A stretch of 64,000 bases of DNA, from positions 682,001 through 746,000 of the forward strand of contig JBLWXV010000002.1 of the NCBI GenBank assembly GCA_048267245.1, written 5' to 3'. This DNA is from JBLWXV01 sp048267245. GTDB taxonomy: Bacteria; Bdellovibrionota; Bacteriovoracia; Bacteriovoracales; Bacteriovoracaceae. The number at the start of each line of letters is the position of its first letter. Position 1 is the first letter of the stretch. Below are positions 8,248-16,527 of the stretch, in pieces. A program made the position numbers and the translations under genes. The notes beneath the pieces were generated by a model, which had not been told where the DNA came from, did not search any database, and saw only the letters and a list, made by a program, of their open reading frames with translations.

Positions 8248-9096
8248 CTACGGCTCTACTGTGTTGTAAGCGCCGAGAATCTTCCAAGAGAGGGTGTGTT
8301 CGCTTAGATGCGTCAGACAGTCCTTGACGCTCTGGAGTTCGAGATTGCCCATGAAATCGACGAAGAACACGTAGGCAAAGGGGTTTGAGGGAATGGGGCG
8401 CGATTCTATTTTAGTGAGGTTGATGCCGAATTTATGAAAGGCCTCAAGAGAACTTGCGAGTGCGCCGGGGTGGTGGCCCACTTGAAAGGCGAGACTGATC
8501 TTGTGATGAATACCTGGCACTGCGCCATCATCGAGATGGAAAGTGAGAAAGCGGGTGATATTGCGCTTTTGATCCTGGATATTTGAATCGAGAATATCAA
8601 GGCCGTAGACGTCGGCGCACCACTTGCCGGCAATGGCCGCGTGCTTGGGGTGGCGCTCACTGGCTATCTCCTCGGCCGCTCCAGCGGTATCAAAAATAGC
8701 CTCGCCCTTGAGGCCTCTCGTTTTTAAGTAGCTGTGGCACTGAGCGAGGGCGATGGGATGCGAGCGCACGCTAACGATATCTTCGATTTTCGCGCCCTTC
8801 TTGGCGAGTAGGTGGTGATTGATCTCTAGATAGGTCTCGGTGGTTGCAAAGAATTTGCGCGCAAAGAGCAGGTCGAGGTTGATATTAACTAGGCCCGCGA
8901 TACTATTTTCAACGGGAAGAATTGCCCAATCAATTTTCTTTTGTTCAAGCGCCTCGCAGACGTCCTCGCTGTCGTTAAAACCTTGGGAGACGAAATTTTT
9001 AATTCCGCGCGCTTTCATTGTCTTAAAAAGCGCTTCTTCCGAGTAGGCGCCCTTCTTACCTTGAAATCCAACTTTTAAAATCGGTTTATCACCCAT
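8248..9096 (-). CDS. pheA: Prephenate dehydratase with C-terminal ACT domain
   Basis: A monofunctional enzyme converting prephenate to phenylpyruvate in phenylalanine synthesis. The start at 9096 (MGDKPILKVGFQG) is chosen because AGGAC lies upstream at a proper distance and the dehydratase domain begins directly; an earlier ATG at 9186 would add 30 residues and leave only 11 bases to the divergent ABC-F gene. Visible signatures are VGFQGKKGAYSEEAL, LPVENSIAGLV, VRSHPIALAQC and the catalytic NITRFLTF (T-R-F). The ACT domain (KISLAFQVGHHPGALASSLE, then the Phe-binding ESRP) implies feedback inhibition by phenylalanine. No chorismate mutase domain is attached. Confidence 0.93.
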   Translation of the reverse strand: MGDKPILKVGFQGKKGAYSEEALFKTMKARGIKNFVSQGFNDSEDVCEALEQKKIDWAILPVENSIAGLVNINLDLLFARKFFATTETYLEINHHLLAKKGAKIEDIVSVRSHPIALAQCHSYLKTRGLKGEAIFDTAGAAEEIASERHPKHAAIAGKWCADVYGLDILDSNIQDQKRNITRFLTFHLDDGAVPGIHHKISLAFQVGHHPGALASSLEAFHKFGINLTKIESRPIPSNPFAYVFFVDFMGNLELQSVKDCLTHLSEHTLSWKILGAYNTVEP

Positions 9097-9197
9097 GACG
9101 TCCTGTCCTTGTCGCATGTCATCCAAACATGGTATATGGGTGCGATACGTAATGATAGATTTTTCTGCCCAAACGGCCAATTCCAAAGGACGCGTCC

Positions 9198-10781
9198 ATG
9201 ATTAGTACCGAAAATATTGCACTTGCTTACGGCGGCAAGAAGTTATTCGAGGATGTAAATATCAAGTTTACTCCAGGAAACTGCTATGGCCTGATCGGTG
9301 CCAATGGAGCGGGAAAATCCACCTTTATTAAGATTCTCTCTGGTGAAGTGGAAGCTCAGTCGGGAAATGTTCACATTACTCCAGGGCATCGCCTCTCAAT
9401 TCTTAAACAAGATCACTTTGCCTATGATGACTACGCCGTGCTTGAGACAGTGCTCATGGGCAATCAGCGCCTCTTTGAGGTGATGAAGGAAAAGGACGCG
9501 ATCTACGCTAAAGAAGATTTCTCAGATGAAGACGGGATTCGCGCCAGTGAGCTTGAAGCTGAATTTGCTGAGATGAATGGCTGGGAAGCGGAGAGTGAAG
9601 CGGCGATTCTCCTCGATGGCCTCGGTATAAAAACTGATCAACACCAAGTGATGATGAAGGATCTTAAGTCTGAGGAGAAAGTTAAGGTTCTTCTGGCGCA
9701 AGCGCTCTTTGGAAATCCCGATGTTCTGCTTCTGGATGAGCCTACCAACCACTTGGATATCAAAGCGATTCAGTGGCTAGAAAACTTCCTCATGGATTTT
9801 AAAAATACCGTGATTGTGGTTTCCCACGATCGTCACTTTTTAAATAAAGTGTGTACCCACATTGCTGACATCGACTTCGGTAAGATCACAAGTTACGCCG
9901 GTAACTATGACTTCTGGAGAACTTCTAGTGAACTCGCCCAGCGTCTACGTGGTAACGAGCGCAAGAAAGCAGAAGAGAAGGCAAAGGAACTCAAAGAATT
10001 TATCCAGCGCTTTAGCGCCAACGCCTCTAAGTCTAAGCAAGCAACTTCTCGTCAGAAGCAGCTTGAAAGACTCAATATTGAAGATCTTCCAATTTCAACG
10101 CGCAAGTATCCCTACGTGCAATTTGACCAAGGTCGCGATGCCGGTAAGGATATTCTTCGCGTGAATGGGCTCTCTAAGACCATTGATGGAGTGAAGGTTC
10201 TAGACAATGTGAGCTTCACTCTCAATAAGGGTGATAAAGTTGTTTTTCTAAGTGATAACGACTTGGCCGTGACGACACTCTTTCAAATCTTAGAAGGGGA
10301 AGTTAAGCCTGATTCAGGTGAATTCACTTGGGGAGTGACGACAACTCACTCTTATTTTCCAAGTGACAACACTAAGTACTTTCAGGGCACTACTGCCAAT
10401 CTTGTGGACTGGCTTCGTCAGTACTCTGAAGATCAAACCGAATCTTTTATTCGTGGCTTTCTTGGCCGCATGCTCTTTACGGGTGAAGAGGTTCTTAAAA
10501 AGCCTAGTGTACTCTCAGGGGGAGAGAAGGTTCGTTGTATGCTCTCTCGCATGATGCTCTCAGGAGCGAACGTACTTCTTCTTGATGGCCCAACCAACCA
10601 CTTGGACCTTGAAAGTATTACTGCTGTGAACGACGGCCTTATTCGCTTTAAGGGCACAGTGATGTTCTCTTCACACGACCACGAGTTCGTGCAGACGGTT
10701 GCCAATAGAATTATCGTGATTAACGGTAAGCTAGAAGATGATCGCTACACTTCTTACGACGATTTCTTGGGACTTAGCTAG
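9198..10781 (+). CDS. ABC-F family ATPase (YbiT-like) with one degenerate ATP site
   Basis: A 527-residue soluble protein with two nucleotide-binding domains and no membrane segments, a ribosome-associated ABC-F type. Domain 1 has Walker A GANGAGKS (34-41), Walker B LLLDEPTNHLD (177-187) and H210, but its signature reads LKSEEKV instead of LSGGQ. The inter-domain linker (about 240-305) is charged and helical (ERKKAEEKAKELKEF). Domain 2 has an intact LSGGE signature (439-443), but Walker A reads LSDNDLAVTT and Walker B reads LLLDGPTNHLD, with Gly464 at the catalytic Glu position. All three losses fall in the same composite site. Similar domain-2 sequences occur in a known ABC-F subgroup of Firmicutes and others. 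Divergent from pheA. Confidence 0.9.
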   Translation: MISTENIALAYGGKKLFEDVNIKFTPGNCYGLIGANGAGKSTFIKILSGEVEAQSGNVHITPGHRLSILKQDHFAYDDYAVLETVLMGNQRLFEVMKEKDAIYAKEDFSDEDGIRASELEAEFAEMNGWEAESEAAILLDGLGIKTDQHQVMMKDLKSEEKVKVLLAQALFGNPDVLLLDEPTNHLDIKAIQWLENFLMDFKNTVIVVSHDRHFLNKVCTHIADIDFGKITSYAGNYDFWRTSSELAQRLRGNERKKAEEKAKELKEFIQRFSANASKSKQATSRQKQLERLNIEDLPISTRKYPYVQFDQGRDAGKDILRVNGLSKTIDGVKVLDNVSFTLNKGDKVVFLSDNDLAVTTLFQILEGEVKPDSGEFTWGVTTTHSYFPSDNTKYFQGTTANLVDWLRQYSEDQTESFIRGFLGRMLFTGEEVLKKPSVLSGGEKVRCMLSRMMLSGANVLLLDGPTNHLDLESITAVNDGLIRFKGTVMFSSHDHEFVQTVANRIIVINGKLEDDRYTSYDDFLGLS

Positions 10782-11164
10782 TCCCAACCAATCACTTGGT
10801 AGCCCTTGTCTGCCAAGCACTTTTCAGTAAAGCGGCGCTTAAGTTGATCTGGAGTGATGGCCCCGGCCGTTCCTCCAGCGGCAGCTCCTACAGCAGCACC
10901 TCTGGTTAAGCTACCTAGAAAATCTCCGGTAAAGAGTCCGCTCACTGCTCCCACCGCCGAGCCCACTGCGGCCCCTCCACCTGCACCTTTTAAAATCTGC
11001 TTTCCCTTGGAGCTGGCGAGAAATTTATCTGCCTTCTCTTCACAAGTCTTAATGTCGGCCTTAGCGACCTCCGCGCCCACACTTTCATATTTGGCGTTGG
11101 GGTAGAGGACTGGGGCACTTGAGCAGGAGGCGAGGAGGATTAAAAGGGGGATTAGTTTTTTCAT
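10778..11164 (-). CDS. Glycine-zipper lipoprotein
   Basis: A 128-residue lipoprotein. The start at 11164 gives MKKLIPLLILLASC, a lipoprotein signal with lipobox LASC (Cys14); an upstream in-frame ATG at 11182 adds MEYALR. The mature part has a charged region with one Cys (TCEEKADKF), then a long Gly/Ala zipper (GAGGGAAVGSAVGAVSGLF and RGAAVGAAAGGTAGA), then a short tail with one Cys (EKCLADKGYQVIGW). This is the general layout of outer-membrane glycine-zipper (SlyB/OsmB-like) lipoproteins. It is probably anchored in the outer membrane. The stop codon overlaps the convergent ABC-F stop by four bases. Confidence 0.8.
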   Translation of the reverse strand: MKKLIPLLILLASCSSAPVLYPNAKYESVGAEVAKADIKTCEEKADKFLASSKGKQILKGAGGGAAVGSAVGAVSGLFTGDFLGSLTRGAAVGAAAGGTAGAITPDQLKRRFTEKCLADKGYQVIGWD

Positions 11165-11236
11165 CCTTAAAGCATACTCCAAAATGGTTGTAAATATAAG
11201 TACCTGTAATTATAGACTTTAGGTGGACTTTAAAAA

Positions 11237-11256
11237 ACGAACGGTCGTGCTATAAT
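11237..11256 (+). promoter_or_regulatory. Predicted promoter and operator of the TetR operon
   Basis: A perfect -10 box TATAAT (11251-11256) lies 6 bases before the ATG at 11263, so the mRNA may be leaderless. Directly upstream is ACGA-ACGG-TCGT (11237-11248), an inverted repeat of the kind used by TetR regulators, placed where a bound repressor would block RNA polymerase. No good -35 is present (CTTTAA at 11228). Confidence 0.5.
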
Positions 11257-11262
11257 CTATTC

Positions 11263-11859
11263 ATGAAAACAAAAGGAATCGCCACAAAAGAAACAATTTT
11301 AAAAGCCGCCTTCGACTTCGCAGGGCAATTTGGCTTTGAGGCCCTGAGCATCGGAAAACTCGCGCAGAGTGTGGGTCTCTCCAAGTCGGGGCTCTTTGGT
11401 CACATCCAATCTAAGGAAAAACTCCAGTGCATGGTGCTCGACTTCGCCGCTGACAAATATACCCGCGCGGTAGTGAAGCCAGTCTTAAAAGAGCCAAGAG
11501 GCCTTCCTAGACTTCAGGCCATCACAAATAATTGGATGAAGTGGGTCGATGACGAACTCGCCGGAGGTTGTCCGCTCCTTGCCGCTGCGATTGAGTTTGA
11601 TGATAGGCCAGGCCCAGTACTTGATCGCGTTCGCTTTTGGTATCAGCAAAAGATCGACTTTTTAGTTGGCGCCTGTGTGATCGCGAGAGAGGTAGGTCAC
11701 TTTAAAAGTGACACTGACTGCGAAGCACTCGCCCGTGAACTCTACTCACTGATGATGGGCTACCACTTATTTTCAAGACTCTTAAAGGACACAAAAGCTC
11801 GCGAGAGATTTCATACATCTTGCCAAGAACTCTTTTCTCGTCATGGAGGCACTCTATGA
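11263..11859 (+). CDS. TetR/AcrR-family transcriptional repressor
   Basis: A 198-residue regulator. The N-terminal TetR helix-turn-helix is clear: ATKETILKAAFDFAGQFGFE, LSIGKLAQSVGLSKSGLFGHI, SKEKLQ. The C-terminal ligand domain contains AGGCPLLAAAIEFDDRPGPV, resembling the TetR_C_16/YcdC-like group in which a GCPL motif is frequent. It is the first gene of a tight operon with an alpha/beta hydrolase (ATGA stop/start overlap) and a HEAT-repeat protein. A palindrome next to the -10 box suggests autoregulation. The effector is unknown; a hydrophobic ester handled by the hydrolase would be a guess. Confidence 0.9.
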   Translation: MKTKGIATKETILKAAFDFAGQFGFEALSIGKLAQSVGLSKSGLFGHIQSKEKLQCMVLDFAADKYTRAVVKPVLKEPRGLPRLQAITNNWMKWVDDELAGGCPLLAAAIEFDDRPGPVLDRVRFWYQQKIDFLVGACVIAREVGHFKSDTDCEALARELYSLMMGYHLFSRLLKDTKARERFHTSCQELFSRHGGTL

Positions 11860-12740
11860 ACACACAAACACTAGTCAAAATGGTTCGAAACTCAGCGCCC
11901 GTAAAAGTAGGGGAGGCGAGTCAGGGACTTGTGGCCTACTCTCTTGAAAAGCTCTGGCAATATCAACCGGAAGCCTTTTATCACCTTGCTCACGATGTGC
12001 TCTTTTCGGCGCGTCCGATGGAGATGAAAGATCGCTGGGTAAAACTCTTAGAGAGCGCGGTGAGAGAGGATCTCTACGTTCCAGAAACTGAAGGCCATGT
12101 GGCGACATACCGCTTTGGTAGTGGGCCCGCGATTATATTAGTTCACGGCTGGGCCGCGAGAGGCATGCAGCTCTCGGACTTAGTCCTTCCCTTAGTGGAG
12201 CGAGGTCATAGTGTCGTGGTCTACGATCAACCGGCACACGGAGAGTCGACACTTAGGTCGACCAATATTTTTAAATTTGTGTACTCACTTAAAAGAGTGA
12301 TTGAGCATGAGAAGAATGTCGTGGGACTCGTAGGGCACTCAATGGGGTGCACGGCCATTAGCGCGAATCTCCAGTGGTTTCCGTGGATACAAAAAGTGGC
12401 CTTGATGGCGCCACACGCGAATCTTGAAACTGAGATGATGGGCTGGATCACAAGTCGTGGTCTCACTACTGAGATGGTTCGCTCACTGGTGAGTTGGCTC
12501 GAGACTCGCTATGAACTTTCATTTTCTAAAATCAATCTCGATGAAGTAGGGCATGCGATTTCATCAGACGTGCTTCTTATTCACGATGAAGATGATGATG
12601 CGACCAATGTTAAAAATTCTGTGAAGCTCGCTGGGATTATTCCAGGGGCCGAGCTCTTTACCACTCAGGGGCTCGGGCACTACCGAATGGTGAGAGACCC
12701 GCTCATTCGCGACAAAATTGTGGAGTGGATGAGAGCATAA
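11856..12740 (+). CDS. Alpha/beta-hydrolase
   Basis: A 294-residue predicted serine hydrolase. The start at 11856 overlaps the TetR stop (ATGA) and has GGAGG 7 bases upstream; a longer frame from 11820 lacks this. The hydrolase core begins at about residue 75 with VATYRFGSGPAIILVHGWAA (oxyanion HG), followed by YDQPAHGES, the nucleophile elbow VGLVGHSMGCTA, the acid region LLIHDEDDDATN and the His in GLGHYRMV. No signal peptide, so cytoplasmic. The 75-residue N-terminal extension is helical. The substrate is unknown; cotranscription with a TetR repressor suggests inducible use. Confidence 0.87.
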   Translation: MNTQTLVKMVRNSAPVKVGEASQGLVAYSLEKLWQYQPEAFYHLAHDVLFSARPMEMKDRWVKLLESAVREDLYVPETEGHVATYRFGSGPAIILVHGWAARGMQLSDLVLPLVERGHSVVVYDQPAHGESTLRSTNIFKFVYSLKRVIEHEKNVVGLVGHSMGCTAISANLQWFPWIQKVALMAPHANLETEMMGWITSRGLTTEMVRSLVSWLETRYELSFSKINLDEVGHAISSDVLLIHDEDDDATNVKNSVKLAGIIPGAELFTTQGLGHYRMVRDPLIRDKIVEWMRA

Positions 12741-13312
12741 TGAATATCGAAGCAAAGGTACTCTCTCTAATTTCAAAGTTGGATACATCTAGTGACAAAT
12801 CGGCAGAGAAGACAATTGCCAGTTTGGAAAAAATTGGCGCAGTGGCAGTCGCTCCCTTAATGAGGGCAGCTATGGACCTCTCGCGCCCTAGAGTAAGAAA
12901 GTGGGCGCTACAGGCGCTTGGCACTCTTGGTGATAAGCGAGCTGCTAAATTATTGGTTGAGGCACTCAAGGATGAACGCATGACTGTTCGACTTCACGCA
13001 CTTAAAGGCCTAGGTCGAATGAAGTATAAGAAAGCCGCCCCAGAGGTAGCACTGCTGTTAAAAGATAAGAGTGGCGGTATCAGGGTTAACGCACTCTATG
13101 CCTTGATTGAATTTGCTGATAAGAGTGTCGTACCCAAGATTCAAAATGTCTTAGGTGATGAACAGTGGTACGTGAGACAGAATGCCTGTGTGGCGATGGG
13201 AAAATTTAAAGTGAAAACATCAGTTCGCAAGCTACGCGAACTAGAAAAGAACGATGAGCGAGCAGCCGTGAAAAAAGCGGCTCGAGAGGCCCTCGCTCTC
13301 ATCGAGAATTAA
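12740..13312 (+). CDS. HEAT-repeat (PBS-lyase-like) protein
   Basis: A 190-residue protein made of repeated helical pairs. At least four HEAT/PBS-lyase repeats are visible, each with the pattern VRxxAxxALGxLGD: RVRKWALQALGTLGDKRAA, TVRLHALKGLGRMKYKKAA, GIRVNALYALIEFADKSV and YVRQNACVAMGKFKVKTSV, followed by VKKAAREALALIE. Such repeats form scaffolds for protein-protein binding. The start overlaps the preceding stop (TAATG). It is the third gene of the TetR operon, so it may act with the hydrolase; no catalytic motif is present. Confidence 0.85.
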   Translation: MNIEAKVLSLISKLDTSSDKSAEKTIASLEKIGAVAVAPLMRAAMDLSRPRVRKWALQALGTLGDKRAAKLLVEALKDERMTVRLHALKGLGRMKYKKAAPEVALLLKDKSGGIRVNALYALIEFADKSVVPKIQNVLGDEQWYVRQNACVAMGKFKVKTSVRKLRELEKNDERAAVKKAAREALALIEN

Positions 13313-13515
13313 TCTAGGTCTTTGAGCAATTTCTTGACCCTTTTTTGCAGGTCAACCAGCTCACCGTACTCCATGCCCGCAAGGCTGTGGCTAGGGGCTA
13401 GATCTTTAGGGTCACCACCAGTATTTTTAAAGGATTCAAGGCGATTATTGATATTATTTCTCAATGTTCTGAGCTTCTTAGGCGTCCAAGTCTCTAACTG
13501 GCTAAAATCTTTCAT
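13309..13515 (-). CDS. Small charged hypothetical protein
   Basis: A 68-residue soluble protein. The start at 13515 has AGAGGA upstream at a proper distance (MKDFSQLETWTPKKL); the frame is open further upstream without a ribosome site. It reads as two amphipathic, basic helices (KKLRTLRNNINNRLESF and GELVDLQKRVKKLLKDLD) joined by a Gly/Pro loop. No family was recognised. The stop overlaps the convergent HEAT gene by four bases. The function is unknown; a small nucleic-acid or protein-binding factor would fit the composition. Confidence 0.55.
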   Translation of the reverse strand: MKDFSQLETWTPKKLRTLRNNINNRLESFKNTGGDPKDLAPSHSLAGMEYGELVDLQKRVKKLLKDLD

Positions 13516-13642
13516 TTTTTCCTCTGAAATAGCTATATGAATCGCCGTTTTTAACACGGCCTGTGTGACACGGCCATTCTTTCAATAGGGCCTTGAAGCC
13601 TAGAGCGCTTATGGTATGAAAAAGCTCCATAAGTGAGGAATT

Positions 13643-14572
13643 TTGACACAGTTTAAGCGCGTCCATATTGAGATTACGAATATCTGCAATTTGCAGTGTT
13701 CGTTCTGCCCGGAAGTCGAGCGCGACAAGGGCGTGATGGGTCTGGCCGACTTCGAGACCCTTTGCGCGCAAGCGGTGCCCCTCACTGAGCGAATTTGCTT
13801 ACATCTCATGGGTGAGCCGCTCACACATCCCGACTTTGATAAGATCCTCGCCATTGGCTCTCGCTTGGGAGCTAAGTTTAATATCGTGAGTAATGGGCTT
13901 CTCTTAAAGAAGTGGGCGCGAGAAATTGCGAGCGAATCTAGTGTGGCCCAAGTGAATCTCTCACTTCAGATTCACGGGGATAACTTTCCAACTAGAGACC
14001 CGAGTGCCTACTTGAGGTCTGTTCTCGCCGCAACCTCATACCTTGAAGAAGTTCGCCCGGATATCTACATCAATTACCGCTTGTGGAATCTTGGGGCCGA
14101 AGCACTTCATAACGAAGAGATCTTTCAAGCGCTTGAAGACAAGTACCAAATGGCCCTTCCTCGGAGTGTCGATGTGAGAGCGGCCAATAAAGGGGTTCGC
14201 ATCACTGGGCGAACGTATCTGCACTTTGATAGTCGCTTTGATTGGCCGAGCTTTGAAAATCCTCATCAAGGGGAGATCGGCTATTGTTATGCTCTTAAAA
14301 ATCACGTTGGGATTTTAACCGATGGCACGGTGGTGCCATGTTGTTTAGATAAAGAAGGGGTGATGCCGCTAGGTAATGCCCTCACGCAGACTTTAAATGA
14401 AGTGCTCTCAACTCCACGAGCACTCGGTATTCGTCAAGGGTTTGATCGCGGTTGTCGGACGGAGAAATTCTGTCAGCACTGCGATTTCATCTCTCGCTTT
14501 GATCGCAAGGCCCAGGGGCTGGCGATGACGAATAAGCTAAAGAAGGTATCAGATGTTGAAGTTTCACTCTAG
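13643..14572 (+). CDS. Radical SAM protein with SPASM-like C-terminal cluster domain
   Basis: A 309-residue iron-sulfur enzyme. The radical SAM cluster motif ITNICNLQCSFCPE (C-x3-C-x2-C) is at the very N-terminus, followed by HLMGEPLTHPDF (GEP motif) and FNIVSNGLLL. The C-terminal half carries further cysteines (GYCYALKN, VVPCCLDKEG, then CRTEKFCQHC), as in SPASM/twitch domains with an auxiliary cluster. The start is a TTG after GAGGAA. The substrate is unknown; related proteins modify peptides or small metabolites. It overlaps the following secreted protease gene by 20 bases, suggesting co-translation, though a functional link is not evident. Confidence 0.85.
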   Translation: MTQFKRVHIEITNICNLQCSFCPEVERDKGVMGLADFETLCAQAVPLTERICLHLMGEPLTHPDFDKILAIGSRLGAKFNIVSNGLLLKKWAREIASESSVAQVNLSLQIHGDNFPTRDPSAYLRSVLAATSYLEEVRPDIYINYRLWNLGAEALHNEEIFQALEDKYQMALPRSVDVRAANKGVRITGRTYLHFDSRFDWPSFENPHQGEIGYCYALKNHVGILTDGTVVPCCLDKEGVMPLGNALTQTLNEVLSTPRALGIRQGFDRGCRTEKFCQHCDFISRFDRKAQGLAMTNKLKKVSDVEVSL

Positions 14573-16526
14573 ATTTTCACTCGCGCTCACTCTCGTTCTG
14601 TGTAGTGCTTTTTTCCAAAGCGCCTATGCCAAGAGAAAGATCATTAATGGCGAGATTCCGACTAGTCAGCATCCGTCCTACTACAATACTGTTGCCCTCA
14701 TTAAAACTGCTGATCACAAAATTTTTTGCACCGGCTCGATCGCGAGCGAGAGCTTGATTGTGACGGCCAAGCACTGTTTGGCCGATAAGAAGCTTGGTGA
14801 TTTTGAGATCTTTATTGGCCAGTCGACCCTTGATCTTGAGCATGGAGTGATTATCCCGGTGAAGCGCTTTCAAGTTCGCTACCCAACTGATTGGGAGATG
14901 AGTTTTCCAAGTGGGGACATCGCTTGGGTTGAGCTCGCCGGAGAACTTCCAACATTTGCTAAACCGCTTCGCATTCTCTCTGATAAGAATCTCCTGCCTC
15001 TTGGTGGAAGGTACGTGCTCGCCGGGCATGGCAATAAGAATGCCAGTGGCAAGATTGAGGCCGGGGAGAAGTTCTTCTCTTACACTAAGCTTTCTAGCTA
15101 CGAAGATAACGCTCGCTTTAGAGATGTCATGGTCTTTAAAGGTGATAAAGGGCAAGGGGCCTGTCACGGGGATAGTGGAGGGCCTGCTTACGTTGAACTT
15201 CCCAACGAGAAGGGCGAGCTTGAGTGGTTTTTAATTGGGGTCACAAATGGCTTTGATCTCGTTTTAACACCTGGATCGATGGGCCATACAGGCGATCCCG
15301 ACTTTCCCTTTCACGTTGACTGCTCTCAAAATGAAAATCTCTATACCTTTATTGGAGGGCATGGGGATTGGATTGAGAAGAGTTCTGGTATCTCTCTTTA
15401 TAAGACCGCTCCTTTTAAAGAGCGTGCTTGGGAAGATGAGCGTGAAGTAAGCACACTTAAAGAATGGTGTGAGATGAAGAGTCTTGCCAGTCCTGAGTGG
15501 AACACACTCAAAATGCTTATCGACCAGAAAGTTGATACGCTTAGAGGAGAGGAGGCGAGGGAGTTTTACCTTAGTTGCGATAAGATTGTAGACTATCTTT
15601 CAGGGCTTGATTCGATCTACTTTGATGGTGAGAAGATGATTGATGCTCACTATGGGCTTTCAAACTTAAGTCTTCTTCCAAAGTTAAAGTCTATTCGCTT
15701 TTCAAATATTAAAGGGCAGACGATTGAATATTCAAAGCTTCACGATCTCGCCCTTGATTCGCTGGCTTTTTATAATACGAAAGTAAGTGACCTGAGCTTT
15801 CTGAATTCTACGCTTCAAATAGATACGCTCGACCTAACTAAGAGCGAGCTTCAATCACTGACGGGCCTAGGTCCTGAGAATGAAGTGAAGGAGCTCATAC
15901 TCTCTAGTAACCCACTTAAAGATGCTAGTGTGCTTGAGGACCTTCCTGAACTCACCTCTCTGTCTCTGGCCAATACTGAGCTTGCAAGTTATGACTTTCT
16001 CTCAAGCCTCACTCATTTAAAAAAGCTTGATCTTGGAAGTAGTGACTTTAAGGACTTCTCGCTTCTTCTTTCACTTAATAGTCTTGAAGACCTGACTTTA
16101 AGTGACATGACGGTTGATCAACTTGATTTCTCTGGCATGAGCGAGTTACAGCGCCTTTCTCTTTCAAAAATGACTTTTAAGAAAGTCATTTTTGGAAAGC
16201 TCGCAAAGCTATTGACTCTTGATTTTTCGAGCTCCAGTTTAAAAGATGCTGACATCGCTGAGTTTGCTTTGATGACTTCACTAGAAGAGGTGATGCTCAC
16301 CTTTAATGAGATTACTGATTTGACAGTTTTCTCAGGACTGCAGTCACTTCGTCAGATGAATCTTTCAAGCAATCCGATTAAGAGTTTGGGCCCGCTTGGA
16401 AGTCTCTCAAATCTTGAAGTATTAAGAATTTTTAGAACACCTCTGGCAACAGGGGAGATTCAGAAGACTCCAGAGAATTGTCCACTGAGTGGAGCAAGCG
16501 TCTTAACTCGCTTTTGCTCCCGCTAA
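14553..16526 (+). CDS. Secreted trypsin-fold serine protease with C-terminal leucine-rich repeats
   Basis: A 657-residue exported protein: signal peptide 1-26 (FFQSAYA), zymogen-like KRK-IINGE, then an S1 peptidase domain with His74 (VTAKHC), Asp122 (SGDIAWVEL) and Ser208 (ACHGDSGGPAY). The residue six before the catalytic Ser, which sets S1 pocket specificity (Asp in trypsin), is Gly202, so Arg/Lys specificity is unlikely. After a linker, about residues 355-640 hold ten or so leucine-rich repeats of bacterial type (LTSLSLANTEL, LKKLDLGSSDF, LRQMNLSSNPI). The LRR part probably binds a target. A role in digesting or attacking other cells is inferred from export and domain type only. Confidence 0.9.
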   Translation: MLKFHSRFSLALTLVLCSAFFQSAYAKRKIINGEIPTSQHPSYYNTVALIKTADHKIFCTGSIASESLIVTAKHCLADKKLGDFEIFIGQSTLDLEHGVIIPVKRFQVRYPTDWEMSFPSGDIAWVELAGELPTFAKPLRILSDKNLLPLGGRYVLAGHGNKNASGKIEAGEKFFSYTKLSSYEDNARFRDVMVFKGDKGQGACHGDSGGPAYVELPNEKGELEWFLIGVTNGFDLVLTPGSMGHTGDPDFPFHVDCSQNENLYTFIGGHGDWIEKSSGISLYKTAPFKERAWEDEREVSTLKEWCEMKSLASPEWNTLKMLIDQKVDTLRGEEAREFYLSCDKIVDYLSGLDSIYFDGEKMIDAHYGLSNLSLLPKLKSIRFSNIKGQTIEYSKLHDLALDSLAFYNTKVSDLSFLNSTLQIDTLDLTKSELQSLTGLGPENEVKELILSSNPLKDASVLEDLPELTSLSLANTELASYDFLSSLTHLKKLDLGSSDFKDFSLLLSLNSLEDLTLSDMTVDQLDFSGMSELQRLSLSKMTFKKVIFGKLAKLLTLDFSSSSLKDADIAEFALMTSLEEVMLTFNEITDLTVFSGLQSLRQMNLSSNPIKSLGPLGSLSNLEVLRIFRTPLATGEIQKTPENCPLSGASVLTRFCSR

Positions 16527-16527
16527 T

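Noticed and set aside
14577..15167. 196-residue open frame antisense to the trypsin-LRR gene
   Set aside because: It mirrors the well-supported protease coding region and has no domain or ribosome site.
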